Shown: positions 7,175 through 16,047, counted from the first letter of the stretch. The stretch: DNA of 57,176 nucleotides from Acidobacteriota bacterium (GCA_016191085.1 JACPPJ010000075.1:1-57176); one strand, 5' to 3'. Notes: generated by a model from the sequence alone, not told the origin. Made by a program: numbers and translations.

Positions 7175-7792
7175 ATGAAACGTGTGGCGATGTTACTTGT
7201 GTTCACTACGGCGCTGTGCCCGGCGCTTTTCGCTCAGGATGAAGACGAGTTGAACCATGGCACGGTAGGGATTTACGCCGATTATTTCCGGCTTCGGGAC
7301 GTCGCGAGCGGAAATTTCTGGGGGCTCGGCGCGAGAGCTTCGTTCAACGTCCACGAATTTGTGCAGCTTGAAGCCGAGATGAACTATGACTTCGAACGCT
7401 CGGTAACTGAGGGGTTCACCCGCACGACGCCCGGAGGAGTGTTAGTCACTCCAGGCCTCCCCCTCGATTTCAGCCGGTCGGGTTTGCGGATTTTGCACGG
7501 TCTGTTCGGACCGAAAATTCAGTCCTCTGGCGCGCTGCGCCCATTCATCGTGCTCAAAGGCGGGTTCATTAATTTCCGGTTCGATGACCGCCCGGCTACA
7601 TTCGGCACGTTCTTCAGTTCGTTGGAAGACGTTCGCTCCAACAACGTGAACGGTGTCTTCTATCCAGGCGGCGGCATCGAGATGTATGCAGGGCCCATAG
7701 GACTCCGCCTCGAGATCGGCGACGAAATGTATTTCTCGGACGGCGCCAAGCACAACCTGCGAATCGTCTTCGGTCCGCAGATTCGGTTCTGA
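7175..7792 (+). CDS. Secreted outer-membrane beta-barrel protein
   Basis: The ATG at 7175 is preferred over the one at 7151 because GGAGGCGG precedes it and it opens a clean signal peptide (MKRVAMLLVFTTALCPALFA, cleavage before QDEDE). The mature part of about 185 residues alternates polar and hydrophobic residues, is rich in Gly, Phe and Tyr, and ends in an aromatic strand (FGPQIRF). This pattern fits an 8-stranded OmpA/OmpX-type barrel. No catalytic motif is visible. Function might be structural or adhesive. Confidence 0.7.
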   Translation: MKRVAMLLVFTTALCPALFAQDEDELNHGTVGIYADYFRLRDVASGNFWGLGARASFNVHEFVQLEAEMNYDFERSVTEGFTRTTPGGVLVTPGLPLDFSRSGLRILHGLFGPKIQSSGALRPFIVLKGGFINFRFDDRPATFGTFFSSLEDVRSNNVNGVFYPGGGIEMYAGPIGLRLEIGDEMYFSDGAKHNLRIVFGPQIRF

Positions 7793-7811
7793 AGATCGGC
7801 AATCGGAATTC

Positions 7812-7854
7812 GGAGTTCGGGATTCGGCTGGGCTCAACCCGCATCCCGAACTCC
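7812..7854. repeat. Inverted repeat downstream of the barrel gene
   Basis: GGAGTTCGGGAT (7812-7823) pairs perfectly with ATCCCGAACTCC (7843-7854) across a 19-nt loop. It lies just after the stop of the barrel gene and could stop or stabilise its transcript. There is no T-run, so an intrinsic terminator is not certain. Confidence 0.5.
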
Positions 7855-7948
7855 ACTCCGCGCTTTGATCCGGCGGCCTCGTGAATATACCCGCTTGCCT
7901 AGTGTATCCTTACAACATCCTGAACAGCTTGGATGGACGGTCGAAAGC

Positions 7949-9217
7949 ATGAGTACCGCGTCGCGTGAATTTCAGATCATGGTGAAGCCCATCGGGCCCG
8001 TTTGCAATCTGGATTGCCATTACTGTTATTACCTCGAAAAGACGGAGTTATATCCCAAGGGTGAGTCGTATCGCATGCCCAATAATGTACTGGAGAGCTA
8101 CATCGTCCAGCACATCGCCGCCAGCCCGAAAGAGTTGATCTACTTCTCATGGCATGGCGGCGAGCCTACCGCTTTGGGCATAGATTATTTCCGCAAAATT
8201 GTCGAGCTCCAGCGCAAGCACCTGCCGGAAGGCCGCCGAACCATCAACGGCATTCAGACTAATGGAACTTTGCTCGATGAGGATTGGGCCCGATTCCTGG
8301 CGCAGGAACAGTTTGACGTCGGCCTGAGTCTCGATGGTCCCAAGGAGTTCCACGACGACTATCGCGTAACCAAAGGCGGCGGCAATACTCACAAGCAGGT
8401 GGTGCAGGCGTTCCGGCTTTTGCAGCGCCACAATATTCAGTACAGCGTGCTGTGCGTGGTGAACAACCACAACGTGCACTACCCGCTGGCGGTGTATCGC
8501 TTCTTCAAGAATCTTGGCGTAAGATACCTGCAATTCCTGCCTATAGTCCTGCGCCGGCCCGACGGAACCCTTGCTCCTGAGAGCGTTCCCTCTGAGCCCT
8601 ACGGCCGTTTTCTATCCGAGATTTTCGACGAATGGATTCGCAACGATGTGGGGCGCATCGGGATGCAAAACTTCGAGGAGGCGGCGCGTCCGCTGCTGGG
8701 CAGGGAGCACGTCCTCTGCATTTTCAGAGAGACCTGCGGCGATGTGCTCGCCATGGAGCACAACGGCGATCTGTTCTCCTGCGATCACTTTGTGAATCGC
8801 GCGAATTTCTTGGGGAACGTCATGCAAACGCCGCTCGTGGAAATGCTGGAAAGTGAGCAGCAGCGAGGGTTCGGGAGAGCCAAGCGCGATACGCTCCCGC
8901 GCTATTGCCGCGGGTGCGAAGTGCTCGACATGTGCAATGGAGGATGCCCGAAAGACCGGTTCATCAACACTCCGGATGGCGAAGCGGGGCTGAATTATCT
9001 CTGTGCCGGGTACAAGAAGTTCTTCACGCACAGCCGGCCGTATCTGGCGCAGTTGGCCCGCTTCTGGCAATTGGGCCAATCATTGGATGGATTGATGGAG
9101 CTGGTTCGCGCCGGTGATGCCGTGGCTTCCACTCAGGCCGGACGCAACGACCCCTGCCCCTGCGGGAGCGGCAAGAAATATAAGAAGTGCTGCATGGGAA
9201 AACCGCAGCGCGTGTAG
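7949..9217 (+). CDS. Radical SAM anaerobic sulfatase-maturase-like enzyme with a C-terminal SEC-C motif
   Basis: anSME enzymes convert an active-site Cys or Ser of sulfatases to formylglycine using SAM and [4Fe-4S] clusters. Residues C19, C23 and C26 form the CxxxCxxC radical SAM motif (CNLDCHYCYY). The SPASM region holds CGDVLAMEHNGDLFSCDHF and later CRGCEVLDMCNGGCPKDRF, the usual ligands for two auxiliary clusters. The last 20 residues are a SEC-C zinc motif (DPCPCGSGKKYKKCC), which is not part of the catalytic core. The ATG at 7949 is chosen; an in-frame TTG at 7865 would add residues without family features. No sulfatase gene is in the window, so the target is encoded elsewhere or the enzyme modifies another protein. 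Confidence 0.85.
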   Translation: MSTASREFQIMVKPIGPVCNLDCHYCYYLEKTELYPKGESYRMPNNVLESYIVQHIAASPKELIYFSWHGGEPTALGIDYFRKIVELQRKHLPEGRRTINGIQTNGTLLDEDWARFLAQEQFDVGLSLDGPKEFHDDYRVTKGGGNTHKQVVQAFRLLQRHNIQYSVLCVVNNHNVHYPLAVYRFFKNLGVRYLQFLPIVLRRPDGTLAPESVPSEPYGRFLSEIFDEWIRNDVGRIGMQNFEEAARPLLGREHVLCIFRETCGDVLAMEHNGDLFSCDHFVNRANFLGNVMQTPLVEMLESEQQRGFGRAKRDTLPRYCRGCEVLDMCNGGCPKDRFINTPDGEAGLNYLCAGYKKFFTHSRPYLAQLARFWQLGQSLDGLMELVRAGDAVASTQAGRNDPCPCGSGKKYKKCCMGKPQRV

Positions 9218-9250
9218 CGGATTGAAGACGTGCCCGGAGACCCTGCGGGC

Positions 9251-9553
9251 TCAGGAGAAGAGACCGCGGATCTTGCCGAACAGCCCCTTGCCGCCTTCGG
9301 TCAATTTGGGCAACTCGCCGTCGTCGAGCCAGATGCCATGGCAAGCGGGACAAACGTCCACGGCAATTCCTTCGAGATGTTCCTCGGAAAGGCTCGTACC
9401 GCACTTGGGGCAGTGCATGAAGTGCAGTTCCCTAAGCCGTTTTTTTTCTTCCTCGACCACTTCCTGTGCGCGCTTCGCCTGCAGTTCCAGGCGTTTTTTG
9501 ATTTCCAACTTGGCAAAGTACTCGTCTTCTTGCTCACTAGGCTGGACAGGCAT
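9251..9553 (-). CDS. zf-TFIIB-type zinc-ribbon protein
   Basis: This 100-residue protein has a charged coiled-coil-like N-terminal half (EYFAKLEIKKRLELQAKRAQ) and then a zinc ribbon with two CxxC pairs: HCPKCGTSL and DVCPACHGIWLDDGEL. The CPxCHGIWLDxGEL motif is characteristic of the bacterial zf-TFIIB family, whose role is poorly known. The start at 9553 has AGGAAAG upstream; a GTG four codons earlier is possible. It is 21 bases downstream of the cytochrome gene on the same strand and may be the last gene of that operon. Confidence 0.75.
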   Translation of the reverse strand: MPVQPSEQEDEYFAKLEIKKRLELQAKRAQEVVEEEKKRLRELHFMHCPKCGTSLSEEHLEGIAVDVCPACHGIWLDDGELPKLTEGGKGLFGKIRGLFS

Positions 9554-9574
9554 CGCTTTCCTCACATGTTTGCA

Positions 9575-9970
9575 TTAATCTTGCAGCAGCGGAATCGTCT
9601 TTGGATCAGGAGCCTTCGGGAACGTTTGCACGTAGGCGTAGATGTCCGCCATTTCCTGGTCGGACAAGCTCTTGACGGTATACGGCGGCATCTGCGCTTT
9701 GGGGTGCCGCACGTATGCCGCGAAAGCCTGGTAATTCAATATTGACGGTCCGATGCGCGGCCCGGCTGGACCGCCGCCGTGCGCGACGCGCCCGTGGCAT
9801 TGGTAGCAACCATAGGTTGTGTAGATTTTTTTTCCATTCTTCACATTCCCTGCGGGAGTAGCCTTTTGGGCGGGAGCCTGCGCGATCGCAACGGAGGAGA
9901 GCAAGAGCAGCGCGGCGGTGCTCAGTGCCGTCGAACGGGTTGCAGCGGAGTAATTCACGTTCATCATCAT
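9575..9970 (-). CDS. Small secreted c-type cytochrome
   Basis: The protein has a signal peptide (hydrophobic ALSTAALLLLSSVAIA, cleavage near AQA) and one haem c site, CYQCH at residues 55-59. A distal AQMPPY supplies a likely Met ligand, and a YAYVQTFP helix closes the fold, as in class I cytochromes. At 131 residues it is a typical mono-haem electron carrier. It begins 6 bases after the stop of the Tat-exported ThDP enzyme, so the two form an operon and the cytochrome is the natural electron acceptor. Three ATGs in a row offer starts (9970, 9967, 9964); the GGGGG at 9971-9975 best suits the third. The downstream zinc-ribbon gene may be co-transcribed. Confidence 0.85.
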   Translation of the reverse strand: MMMNVNYSAATRSTALSTAALLLLSSVAIAQAPAQKATPAGNVKNGKKIYTTYGCYQCHGRVAHGGGPAGPRIGPSILNYQAFAAYVRHPKAQMPPYTVKSLSDQEMADIYAYVQTFPKAPDPKTIPLLQD

Positions 9971-9976
9971 CCCCCT

Positions 9977-11899
9977 TTAGCGCGGCTGAGTGACTACGTC
10001 TATGAGCGCCGGTTCGCCTTTTGCAGCTACCGCAACAGCACGCTTCAGAGCGGGTCCGAGGTCCTTGGGGTCCGTGATTGGTCCTTCGGCATACCAGCCC
10101 ATGCTCTGCGCGAGCTTGGCGTAGTCAATATTCGGATCATCAATGGTACTCCCGATGTGAGCCGTGTCCACACCGCGGCTGTGGCGGTTGGCCATGCGCT
10201 GGATATGCATAACCTCCTGGTGATAGGCGCGGTTGTTGTGCATCACGTTCAGCAGCGGTATGCGATGGTGGGCCGCGGTCCAGAGCACTCCGGGAGCATA
10301 CATCAGATCGCCATCGTTCTGAATATTGACCGAGAACCGCCCATGTTTCTTATTGGCGAGCGCCGCACCCACCGCTGCCGGTGAACCATATCCGACGCCC
10401 GCCGCACCCGAACCTCCGATGTGCTGGTGGTACTTGTCAAAATTCCAGAGGCGAGCAGGCCAGCCGCTGCCGTTACCTGCAACCAGTGACCAATCTTTGT
10501 CTTTGATCTGCGCCCAAAGCTCAGCGCATAGTCGCGCCAGACTGATGGGGCTCGCATCCCAACCCCAGGCGGCCTCTGCCCGTGCGCGCTCGACACTCTG
10601 GTGCTGAGCCGCCGCTAACTTGGAGCCGCGATCCTGGAAAGCGCGTTTGCGATCCGCCGTGGTTAGCCGTTTGACCTCTTCAATGAGAGTGGGCAAGGTC
10701 GCCTCGGCATCGCCCGAGATAGGCAGGTCGGTTTCCGGGAAGCGCTGAAAATCTTGGTAGTTGCTCTTGATGTAAAGTTCCATCGCAGAGATGCTGATGA
10801 GCTTGGCGCCAGATTTCACCAACGAGCGCGAACTGCGCGTCAGTTGATCCCGAACGCTGTGGGTGGCTCCCCAGAAGTCGGCGACTTCCAGCGCGAGCAC
10901 TACGTCGGCGCTTCCCAAAACGGCTGCGCGGCGGTCACTTTGATTCAGCGCGTGTCGCGACGGAAAGTTCATGCGACCGCCCTGATCTATCACCGAAGCT
11001 TGCAATCGTTCGGCGAGCTCGACCAGATACTTCATCCCCGCCTGTGTGCGTGCGCACCGGTCCGCGATGATGACCGGATTTTCGGCTGATACCAGCAATC
11101 TGGCGGCTTCAGAGACAGCGCCAGAATCTCCCTGAGGCGGCGTGGTGAGCGAGAGTTTCGGTATGCGCAATTTCTCGCCGGGATCGATTGCTCTTTCCTG
11201 TAATTCGCTGTCCGCTACCAGCACCACCGGTTCCATCGGAGGCGTCATGGCGATCTTGTAGGCGCGCGCTGCGGATTCGGCAAAGTGGGCAAGCGAGATC
11301 GGCAGGTCGTCCCATTTGATATAGTCGCGCACCATCAATGCGGCATCTTGGACGCTGTGGTACCACTCCACGCCTGGCCGGCGCATGGTGGCATCCATGG
11401 TGTTGCCCAGGATAAGGTACACCGGCACGCGATCGCAGAATGCGTTGTAAATGGCCATTGCGGCATGCTGCAAGCCAACTGTTCCGTGCGCAAACACCAG
11501 CCCCGGTTTGCCTTCAATTTTCGCGTAACCATGGGCCATCGCCACCGAGGATTCCTCATGGCAGCAGGTGAGCCACTCGGGATTCTTGTTACTGCCGTAA
11601 TTGATAAACGACTCCTGCAAACCTCGGAAGCTGGAACCGGGATTGGAGAAAACGTACTCAAAATTGAGCGTTTTGAGAACATCAACCATGAAATCGGAGC
11701 CGGTGCGGTCCGCCGTGAGGACGTCAGCCTCCTTGGCTTCCGCCGGGGTGTCCGCCTTGGGCGCCGCCTCTTCAGCTTTCAGAGCCTTGGCGCTGCCTAC
11801 CAGAGCCGCAGTGCCCGTGGCAGCAAGGCGTAGAAAATCGCGGCGATCAACACTGGATGTCGGAGGGCTGGATTTCTCGGATTGATATGAGTTCGCCAT
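9977..11899 (-). CDS. Tat-exported thiamine diphosphate-dependent enzyme (acetolactate synthase / benzoylformate decarboxylase fold), paralog 1
   Basis: The 640-residue protein has a twin-arginine signal (SSVDRRDFLRLAATGTAALV, Arg19-Arg20), so it is probably exported folded with its cofactor. The Pyr domain has the catalytic glutamate in CHEESS (about E115). The central domain follows. The PP domain shows the ThDP-Mg site as NDGDLMY (528-534) ending at NN (555-556), where the usual GDG reads NDG. These enzymes decarboxylate or ligate 2-oxo acids; oxidase members pass electrons on. Export of this fold is unusual. The cytochrome c gene 6 bases downstream suggests an oxidative reaction in the periplasm. 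The substrate is unknown. The start at 11899 follows GGAGG; the frame is open upstream to 11998 but lacks a signal there. A paralog lies at 20350. Confidence 0.8.
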   Translation of the reverse strand: MANSYQSEKSSPPTSSVDRRDFLRLAATGTAALVGSAKALKAEEAAPKADTPAEAKEADVLTADRTGSDFMVDVLKTLNFEYVFSNPGSSFRGLQESFINYGSNKNPEWLTCCHEESSVAMAHGYAKIEGKPGLVFAHGTVGLQHAAMAIYNAFCDRVPVYLILGNTMDATMRRPGVEWYHSVQDAALMVRDYIKWDDLPISLAHFAESAARAYKIAMTPPMEPVVLVADSELQERAIDPGEKLRIPKLSLTTPPQGDSGAVSEAARLLVSAENPVIIADRCARTQAGMKYLVELAERLQASVIDQGGRMNFPSRHALNQSDRRAAVLGSADVVLALEVADFWGATHSVRDQLTRSSRSLVKSGAKLISISAMELYIKSNYQDFQRFPETDLPISGDAEATLPTLIEEVKRLTTADRKRAFQDRGSKLAAAQHQSVERARAEAAWGWDASPISLARLCAELWAQIKDKDWSLVAGNGSGWPARLWNFDKYHQHIGGSGAAGVGYGSPAAVGAALANKKHGRFSVNIQNDGDLMYAPGVLWTAAHHRIPLLNVMHNNRAYHQEVMHIQRMANRHSRGVDTAHIGSTIDDPNIDYAKLAQSMGWYAEGPITDPKDLGPALKRAVAVAAKGEPALIDVVTQPR

Positions 11900-12444
11900 G
11901 GTGATCGCATCCTCCCACGGGCCGGCGAGTTTGCGGCGCGACCAACCATATACAAGATCCGCTGCCGCCGCAATTGTGCCGATAGTAATGGAAAGCACAG
12001 CGGAGTGTCAATTGATTGTGCAGAGGGCGGGATTGAAAAAACGGATTAGGCGGAGGCGGGAGCAACTTGATAGACTGCCGGTCGAAAAGTGGGTCGCCGG
12101 ATCGGCTTACCTTCCGCATCGGCAGCTTGGGTCCAGACCGCTTTGGCTTAAGGTCGAGCCTATTCATGTGTCTCGCCAAGAGCGGCAACTCTTAGCCGCC
12201 ACAAAAAATCCTTTATTCCGCATCGGGGCATCTTATACAATGAAGACGGGCGGGCTGGCGGAACTCTCCCTTGTGGATTCAAAGGGGAAATTCGATTGAG
12301 CACAGATGATAGCTTGGCCGGAATTCAATATTTCCCGGCGGCTTCGTCGTCCGCATCACGACTGCTCCGTCTGCACTCAAGTCAGAAGTCCAATCATGGA
12401 AAAAACGTGTCTGCCGTTAGGAGCGGCATTGGAAAGAGGGCAAC
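11900..12444. other. Intergenic region, no gene recognised
   Basis: This is the space between the divergent ThDP gene and the BFN-domain gene. An open plus-strand frame (11898-12299) overlaps the ThDP start and has no family features. The GGAGG for the ThDP gene lies at its left end. No terminator or operator is obvious. Confidence 0.5.
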
Positions 12445-12975
12445 ATGAACCGCAAGCTCACGATTTCCCTGCTAGTTCTATGGTCTTTCAGTTCCATGGT
12501 GCTGAGCGCACAACGTCGCGATGACGGGGTCGAAGTCAAGATAGACGATCTGCAAGCCACGCCGGTTGGCGTCAGCATCACCTTGCGTTCTGCCGACTCG
12601 CGCGAAACGCTTCAAATGATGATCGGCTTTCCCGAGGGCCAATCGATTGCCCGCGCCATACGGAAGGAAAAAACCGAGCGGCCCATGAGTCACGACCTCT
12701 TCAAGGCATTTCTCGATCGCAACGGCTGGCACGTGCAGAAGGTGTTCATCAAAGATCTGAAGGAAGGTACCTTTATCGCGGATCTGACCCTTGAGGGAAA
12801 AGATCATGAGACTCAGGTTTATGATGCACGGCCCAGCGACGCAATGGCTATCGGTTTACGGTATGGCGCCAAGATCTTTGTGAACCGTCAGGTTTTTGAG
12901 CAGCAGAAGAAGGGCGAGGATCAGGAACAAGAGCAGGAAGATTTGCGGTCGAAACCGAAGCAGTTGAGGCTGTAA
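12445..12975 (+). CDS. Secreted bifunctional nuclease (BFN/DUF151) domain protein
   Basis: The 176-residue protein starts with a signal peptide (MNRKLTISLLVLWSFSSMVL, cleavage near SAQ). The rest is a BFN/DUF151 domain: an initial beta-rich part (VEVKIDDLQATPVGVSITLR), IGFPEGQSIARAI, and the signature RPSDAMAIGLRYGAKIFV near residues 130-147. The tail is charged and Gln/Glu rich. BFN proteins have been linked to nuclease activity in plants and mycobacteria; most bacterial copies are cytoplasmic, so a signal peptide here is notable. GAAAGAGGGC before the ATG supports the start. It is monocistronic and convergent with hemD. Confidence 0.8.
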   Translation: MNRKLTISLLVLWSFSSMVLSAQRRDDGVEVKIDDLQATPVGVSITLRSADSRETLQMMIGFPEGQSIARAIRKEKTERPMSHDLFKAFLDRNGWHVQKVFIKDLKEGTFIADLTLEGKDHETQVYDARPSDAMAIGLRYGAKIFVNRQVFEQQKKGEDQEQEQEDLRSKPKQLRL

Positions 12976-13017
12976 GCGCCAGCCAATTTGGACCACAGCA
13001 CAGCATCCGTGCGGTGG

Positions 13018-13890
13018 CTACTTGGATTTGTGCCGTTTCCGGGCCAGCAGTTCTCGAGCTTTCGCAGCCGTTTCGAATACGAGCTGGCCCATTCTGGGAT
13101 GTTCCGGTTCCAAGTCCACAACGATTCCGTGCTCTTGCAACGCCTCACTGCAAATGGGTCCAATTGACGCGACCACAGTGTCAGCCAATCCTCTACGCAC
13201 TGCGTCCTCAAGTCCACCTTCAGCGGCCACTTGCATCAAGTGATGCACTTGCGTGGCGCTGGTCGTTAACAGAATGTCAATTTTCCCCTCCGCAATTGCA
13301 CGAACAGCTTCCCGCAGCGGTTGCAGATTGCCAGGCAGCGCCCATTGGTAAACAGGAACGCTGGTGACCGCAGCGCCTTGCGCCTCTAGTTCACGGATCA
13401 GGTCCGTGTTCGATATGCCGTATTCCTGGATAGCGATGCGCTTGCCTTGAAGAGCATGCAGCGTGGGGTGCTCCGCAAGCGCCTTTAAAATGTCACGCCA
13501 CGTATTTGGTTCGGGTACGGCGATGGTCACGGGCACCCCTAGTTGCCGCAGCGCAGCTAGCGGTTTGGGCCCTCGTGCGATGACCGATAATCCGGATACT
13601 GCTTCTACGATTTTCTGACGAGGTAGCTGGGTCTCAATGGCACCGAACAGTATCCGGGTCCCAACTCCGGTCAGGAAAATAACGACATCGAAGCGCTTCG
13701 CCAGAAGTTCTTGCGCAAACCGAAACGCGGCCGCGTTATCTTGCAATGGGACTTCGCGCATCGATGGCGCGCTGATCGCCTCGCCGCCGGCGTTTTCGAT
13801 CAACTTCACGGCCTGCTCGGCATGACGGCTTTCGAGCGACAATACGCGCAAGCCTTCAAACCCGCGCTGGGTCGTTGCGGTTTCAGCCAC
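13018..13890 (-). CDS. hemD: Uroporphyrinogen-III synthase
   Basis: HemD closes hydroxymethylbilane to uroporphyrinogen III. The 290-residue protein has the two-domain bilobed pattern of weakly conserved segments: an early SLESRHAEQAVKLIENAGG, FDVVIFLTGVGTR, then GKRIAIQEYGISN, and the best conserved block DILLTTSATQVHHLMQ with ADTVVASIGPICSEAL near residues 205-250. The GTG at 13890 is preceded by GGAGGTAGT. The gene is divergent from hemE-hemH-hemG, with a spacing of about 120 bases that likely holds both promoters. The sequence family is diverse, but the neighbours make the call firm. Confidence 0.88.
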   Translation of the reverse strand: MAETATTQRGFEGLRVLSLESRHAEQAVKLIENAGGEAISAPSMREVPLQDNAAAFRFAQELLAKRFDVVIFLTGVGTRILFGAIETQLPRQKIVEAVSGLSVIARGPKPLAALRQLGVPVTIAVPEPNTWRDILKALAEHPTLHALQGKRIAIQEYGISNTDLIRELEAQGAAVTSVPVYQWALPGNLQPLREAVRAIAEGKIDILLTTSATQVHHLMQVAAEGGLEDAVRRGLADTVVASIGPICSEALQEHGIVVDLEPEHPRMGQLVFETAAKARELLARKRHKSK

Positions 13891-14010
13891 ACTACCTCCG
13901 CTGTAGAGATGGACCTTATTCCCTCTGCTATTCTACAACGAACAATATTCCGGCCCCCGCAATTCAACCTGTTCCCGCGGCGTGCTACGATTGAAAGCTG
14001 AGATTTTGCT

Positions 14011-15096
14011 ATGTTGTCAGACAGCTTGAACGTGAGTAGCTCATTTCCCTTTATTCAGGCATGCAGGCGCCAGCCTGTAGCGCGCACGCCGGTGTGGTTT
14101 ATGCGGCAGGCGGGGCGCTACATGAAAGAGTATCGCGATCTGCGCGCCCGGCACTCACTCCTGGAGATGTGCAGGACGCCCGAACTCGCCGCCGAGGTGA
14201 CGTTGCAACCCATACGTAGGCTCGACGTGGATGCGGCAATCATCTTTGCTGATCTGCTCTTGCCGGCGCAGGCGATGGGCATGGATCTGCAGTTTGTGGA
14301 GCGCGAGGGCCCGGTGCTCTCCGGCGCATTGCGAGATGCCGACGCTGTTCGCAGGCTGAAGGACGTTGGTGACGGCGAGTTGTCTTATGTGGGCGAGGCG
14401 ATTCGGATAGTGCGCCGCGAACTGGCGGGGAAAGTGCCCGTCATCGGTTTCTCGGGAGCTCCATTTACTCTTGCAAGTTACATGATCGAGGGTGGCGCGA
14501 GCCGTGATTTCGCGCAGACGAAAATAATGATGTACAGCGCCCCGGAGCTTTGGCGCGAACTGATGGAGAAGCTGGTTGCCGTACTCGCCGGCTTCCTGAA
14601 ATCGCAAGTCGCCGCAGGCGCGGATGCATTACAGATTTTCGATAGCTGGGTGGGATGTTTAAGCCCTGGGGATTTCCGGCAGTACGTGCTGCCATACTCG
14701 CGCAGCCTGATTAGCAAGATTTGTGGTCTCGGTGTACCCATCATACATTTCGGTACGGGCACGGCCACGCTGCTGGAGTTGATGCGCGAGGCGGGCGGTG
14801 ATGTCATTGGACTCGATTGGCGCGTCGAGCTCGACAAGGGTTGGGAGCGCGTGGGATACGATGTCGCTGTTCAGGGAAATCTTGATCCCGTGGTGCTGTT
14901 TGGCCCGCGGCACTTGATTGAACAACACGTTGATGTTGTCATGCGGGCCGCTCAGGGTCGCCCGGGACATATCTTCAACCTAGGTCACGGCATCCTTCCT
15001 ACCACGCCTGTTGAGAATGTGCAGGCAGTGATTCAGATGGTGCACAGCTTTGAGCACCACACGCCAAACAGAGTCGCGTCGCTACGGGAGCGATAG
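14011..15096 (+). CDS. hemE: Uroporphyrinogen decarboxylase
   Basis: HemE removes four carboxyl groups from uroporphyrinogen III to give coproporphyrinogen III in the cytoplasm. The 361-residue length is normal. The N-terminal signature is present (PVWFMRQAGRYMKEYRDLR), with the substrate-binding arginines. AAIIFADLLLPAQAMG, GFSGAPFTLASYMIEGG and the C-terminal FNLGHGILPTTPVENV also match. It is first in the hemE-hemH-hemG run, with hemH starting 18 bases downstream. Confidence 0.96.
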   Translation: MLSDSLNVSSSFPFIQACRRQPVARTPVWFMRQAGRYMKEYRDLRARHSLLEMCRTPELAAEVTLQPIRRLDVDAAIIFADLLLPAQAMGMDLQFVEREGPVLSGALRDADAVRRLKDVGDGELSYVGEAIRIVRRELAGKVPVIGFSGAPFTLASYMIEGGASRDFAQTKIMMYSAPELWRELMEKLVAVLAGFLKSQVAAGADALQIFDSWVGCLSPGDFRQYVLPYSRSLISKICGLGVPIIHFGTGTATLLELMREAGGDVIGLDWRVELDKGWERVGYDVAVQGNLDPVVLFGPRHLIEQHVDVVMRAAQGRPGHIFNLGHGILPTTPVENVQAVIQMVHSFEHHTPNRVASLRER

Positions 15097-15114
15097 CCGT
15101 ATACGTTGTTCGCC

Positions 15115-16047
15115 ATGTCTCAATCATCTCCCGAACCAATCAACGGTGTTCTTCTACTGGCTCACGGCGGCCCGGACTCTCTCGAAGACATTGAGCCGTT
15201 TCTGCGAAATATTCGCGGAGGGAGGGGATTCTCTCGAAAACTGCTGGAGGACATCACGGACCGTTATCGCCAGATAGGCGGGCGCTCTCCGCTGCTCGAC
15301 ATCTCCAGGCGACAAGCGCAAGCGCTTGAACGCGAGTTGAGCAGCAAAGGCCGATTCCGGGTGTATCTGGGAATGCGCAATTGGCATCCGTTCATTCGCG
15401 AAACCATGGAGGAGATTCAACGCGACGGCGTAACGCGGCTGCTTGCAATCTGCTTAGCGCCGCAGAATTCGCGCATGAGCGTCGGCCAGTACTTCGAGCA
15501 CGTGCAGCAGGCCAAGAAGGAGCTCAACCTTCCGGTACCGGTTACATTTGTGGAGAGCTATCATCGCGAGCCGCTGTTGATCGACGCGTTCGCGGAGAAA
15601 TTGCAACGGGCTATTACGGAATTTTCATCGGGTAACGGCTGTCCCGCGCCGGTAATCTTCACGGCTCATAGTCTGCCGGAAAAAATTTTATCCAATGGTG
15701 ATCCGTATGACTCCGAAGTTCGCGAAACCGCCGCAGCCGTGGCCGCGCGCTGCGGGCTGGTGAATTGGCGTTTCGCATATCAGAGTCAGGGCGCAACTGC
15801 CGAGCCATGGCTGGGTCCTAAAGTGGAACCGCTCATCGAGGAAATCTCCAGCAGCGAGTGCGAGCGGGTCCTCATCGCGCCAATAGGCTTCGTCGCGGAT
15901 CACGTTGAGGTGCTTTGGGACATTGACATCTATTTCCGCCGGTTTGCTCGCGAGCGTGGCGTCGAGCTGCGGCGAACCGAGTCTCTTAACGATAGTCCAG
16001 CTTTTATTCACGCTCTGGCCGAGGTGGTGCTAAAGGCAGAAACGTAA
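15115..16047 (+). CDS. hemH: Ferrochelatase (protohaem or coprohaem type)
   Basis: HemH inserts Fe2+ into the porphyrin. The 310-residue protein begins with the family pattern GVLLLAHGGPDSLEDIEPFL. It has the conserved HSLPEKI histidine region (residues 182-188) and YQSQGATAEPWLGPKVEP near residues 225-240, and it ends with GFVADHVEVLWDIDIYFR. The length suits a bacterial monofunctional enzyme without an extension. The ATG at 15115 is used; an in-frame TTG at 15106 is possible. HemG downstream is of the HemY type. Such enzymes can act on coproporphyrinogen in the coproporphyrin-dependent pathway, so the true substrate is open. Confidence 0.95.
   Translation: MSQSSPEPINGVLLLAHGGPDSLEDIEPFLRNIRGGRGFSRKLLEDITDRYRQIGGRSPLLDISRRQAQALERELSSKGRFRVYLGMRNWHPFIRETMEEIQRDGVTRLLAICLAPQNSRMSVGQYFEHVQQAKKELNLPVPVTFVESYHREPLLIDAFAEKLQRAITEFSSGNGCPAPVIFTAHSLPEKILSNGDPYDSEVRETAAAVAARCGLVNWRFAYQSQGATAEPWLGPKVEPLIEEISSSECERVLIAPIGFVADHVEVLWDIDIYFRRFARERGVELRRTESLNDSPAFIHALAEVVLKAET

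Noticed and set aside
9230-9745. 171-codon plus-strand frame across the zinc-ribbon and cytochrome genes
   Set aside because: It lies antisense to two genes with clear CxxC and CxxCH motifs; the translated sequence matches nothing.
11898-12299. 133-codon plus-strand frame upstream of the BFN gene
   Set aside because: Its start overlaps the ThDP gene, composition is irregular, no ribosome binding site or family is visible.
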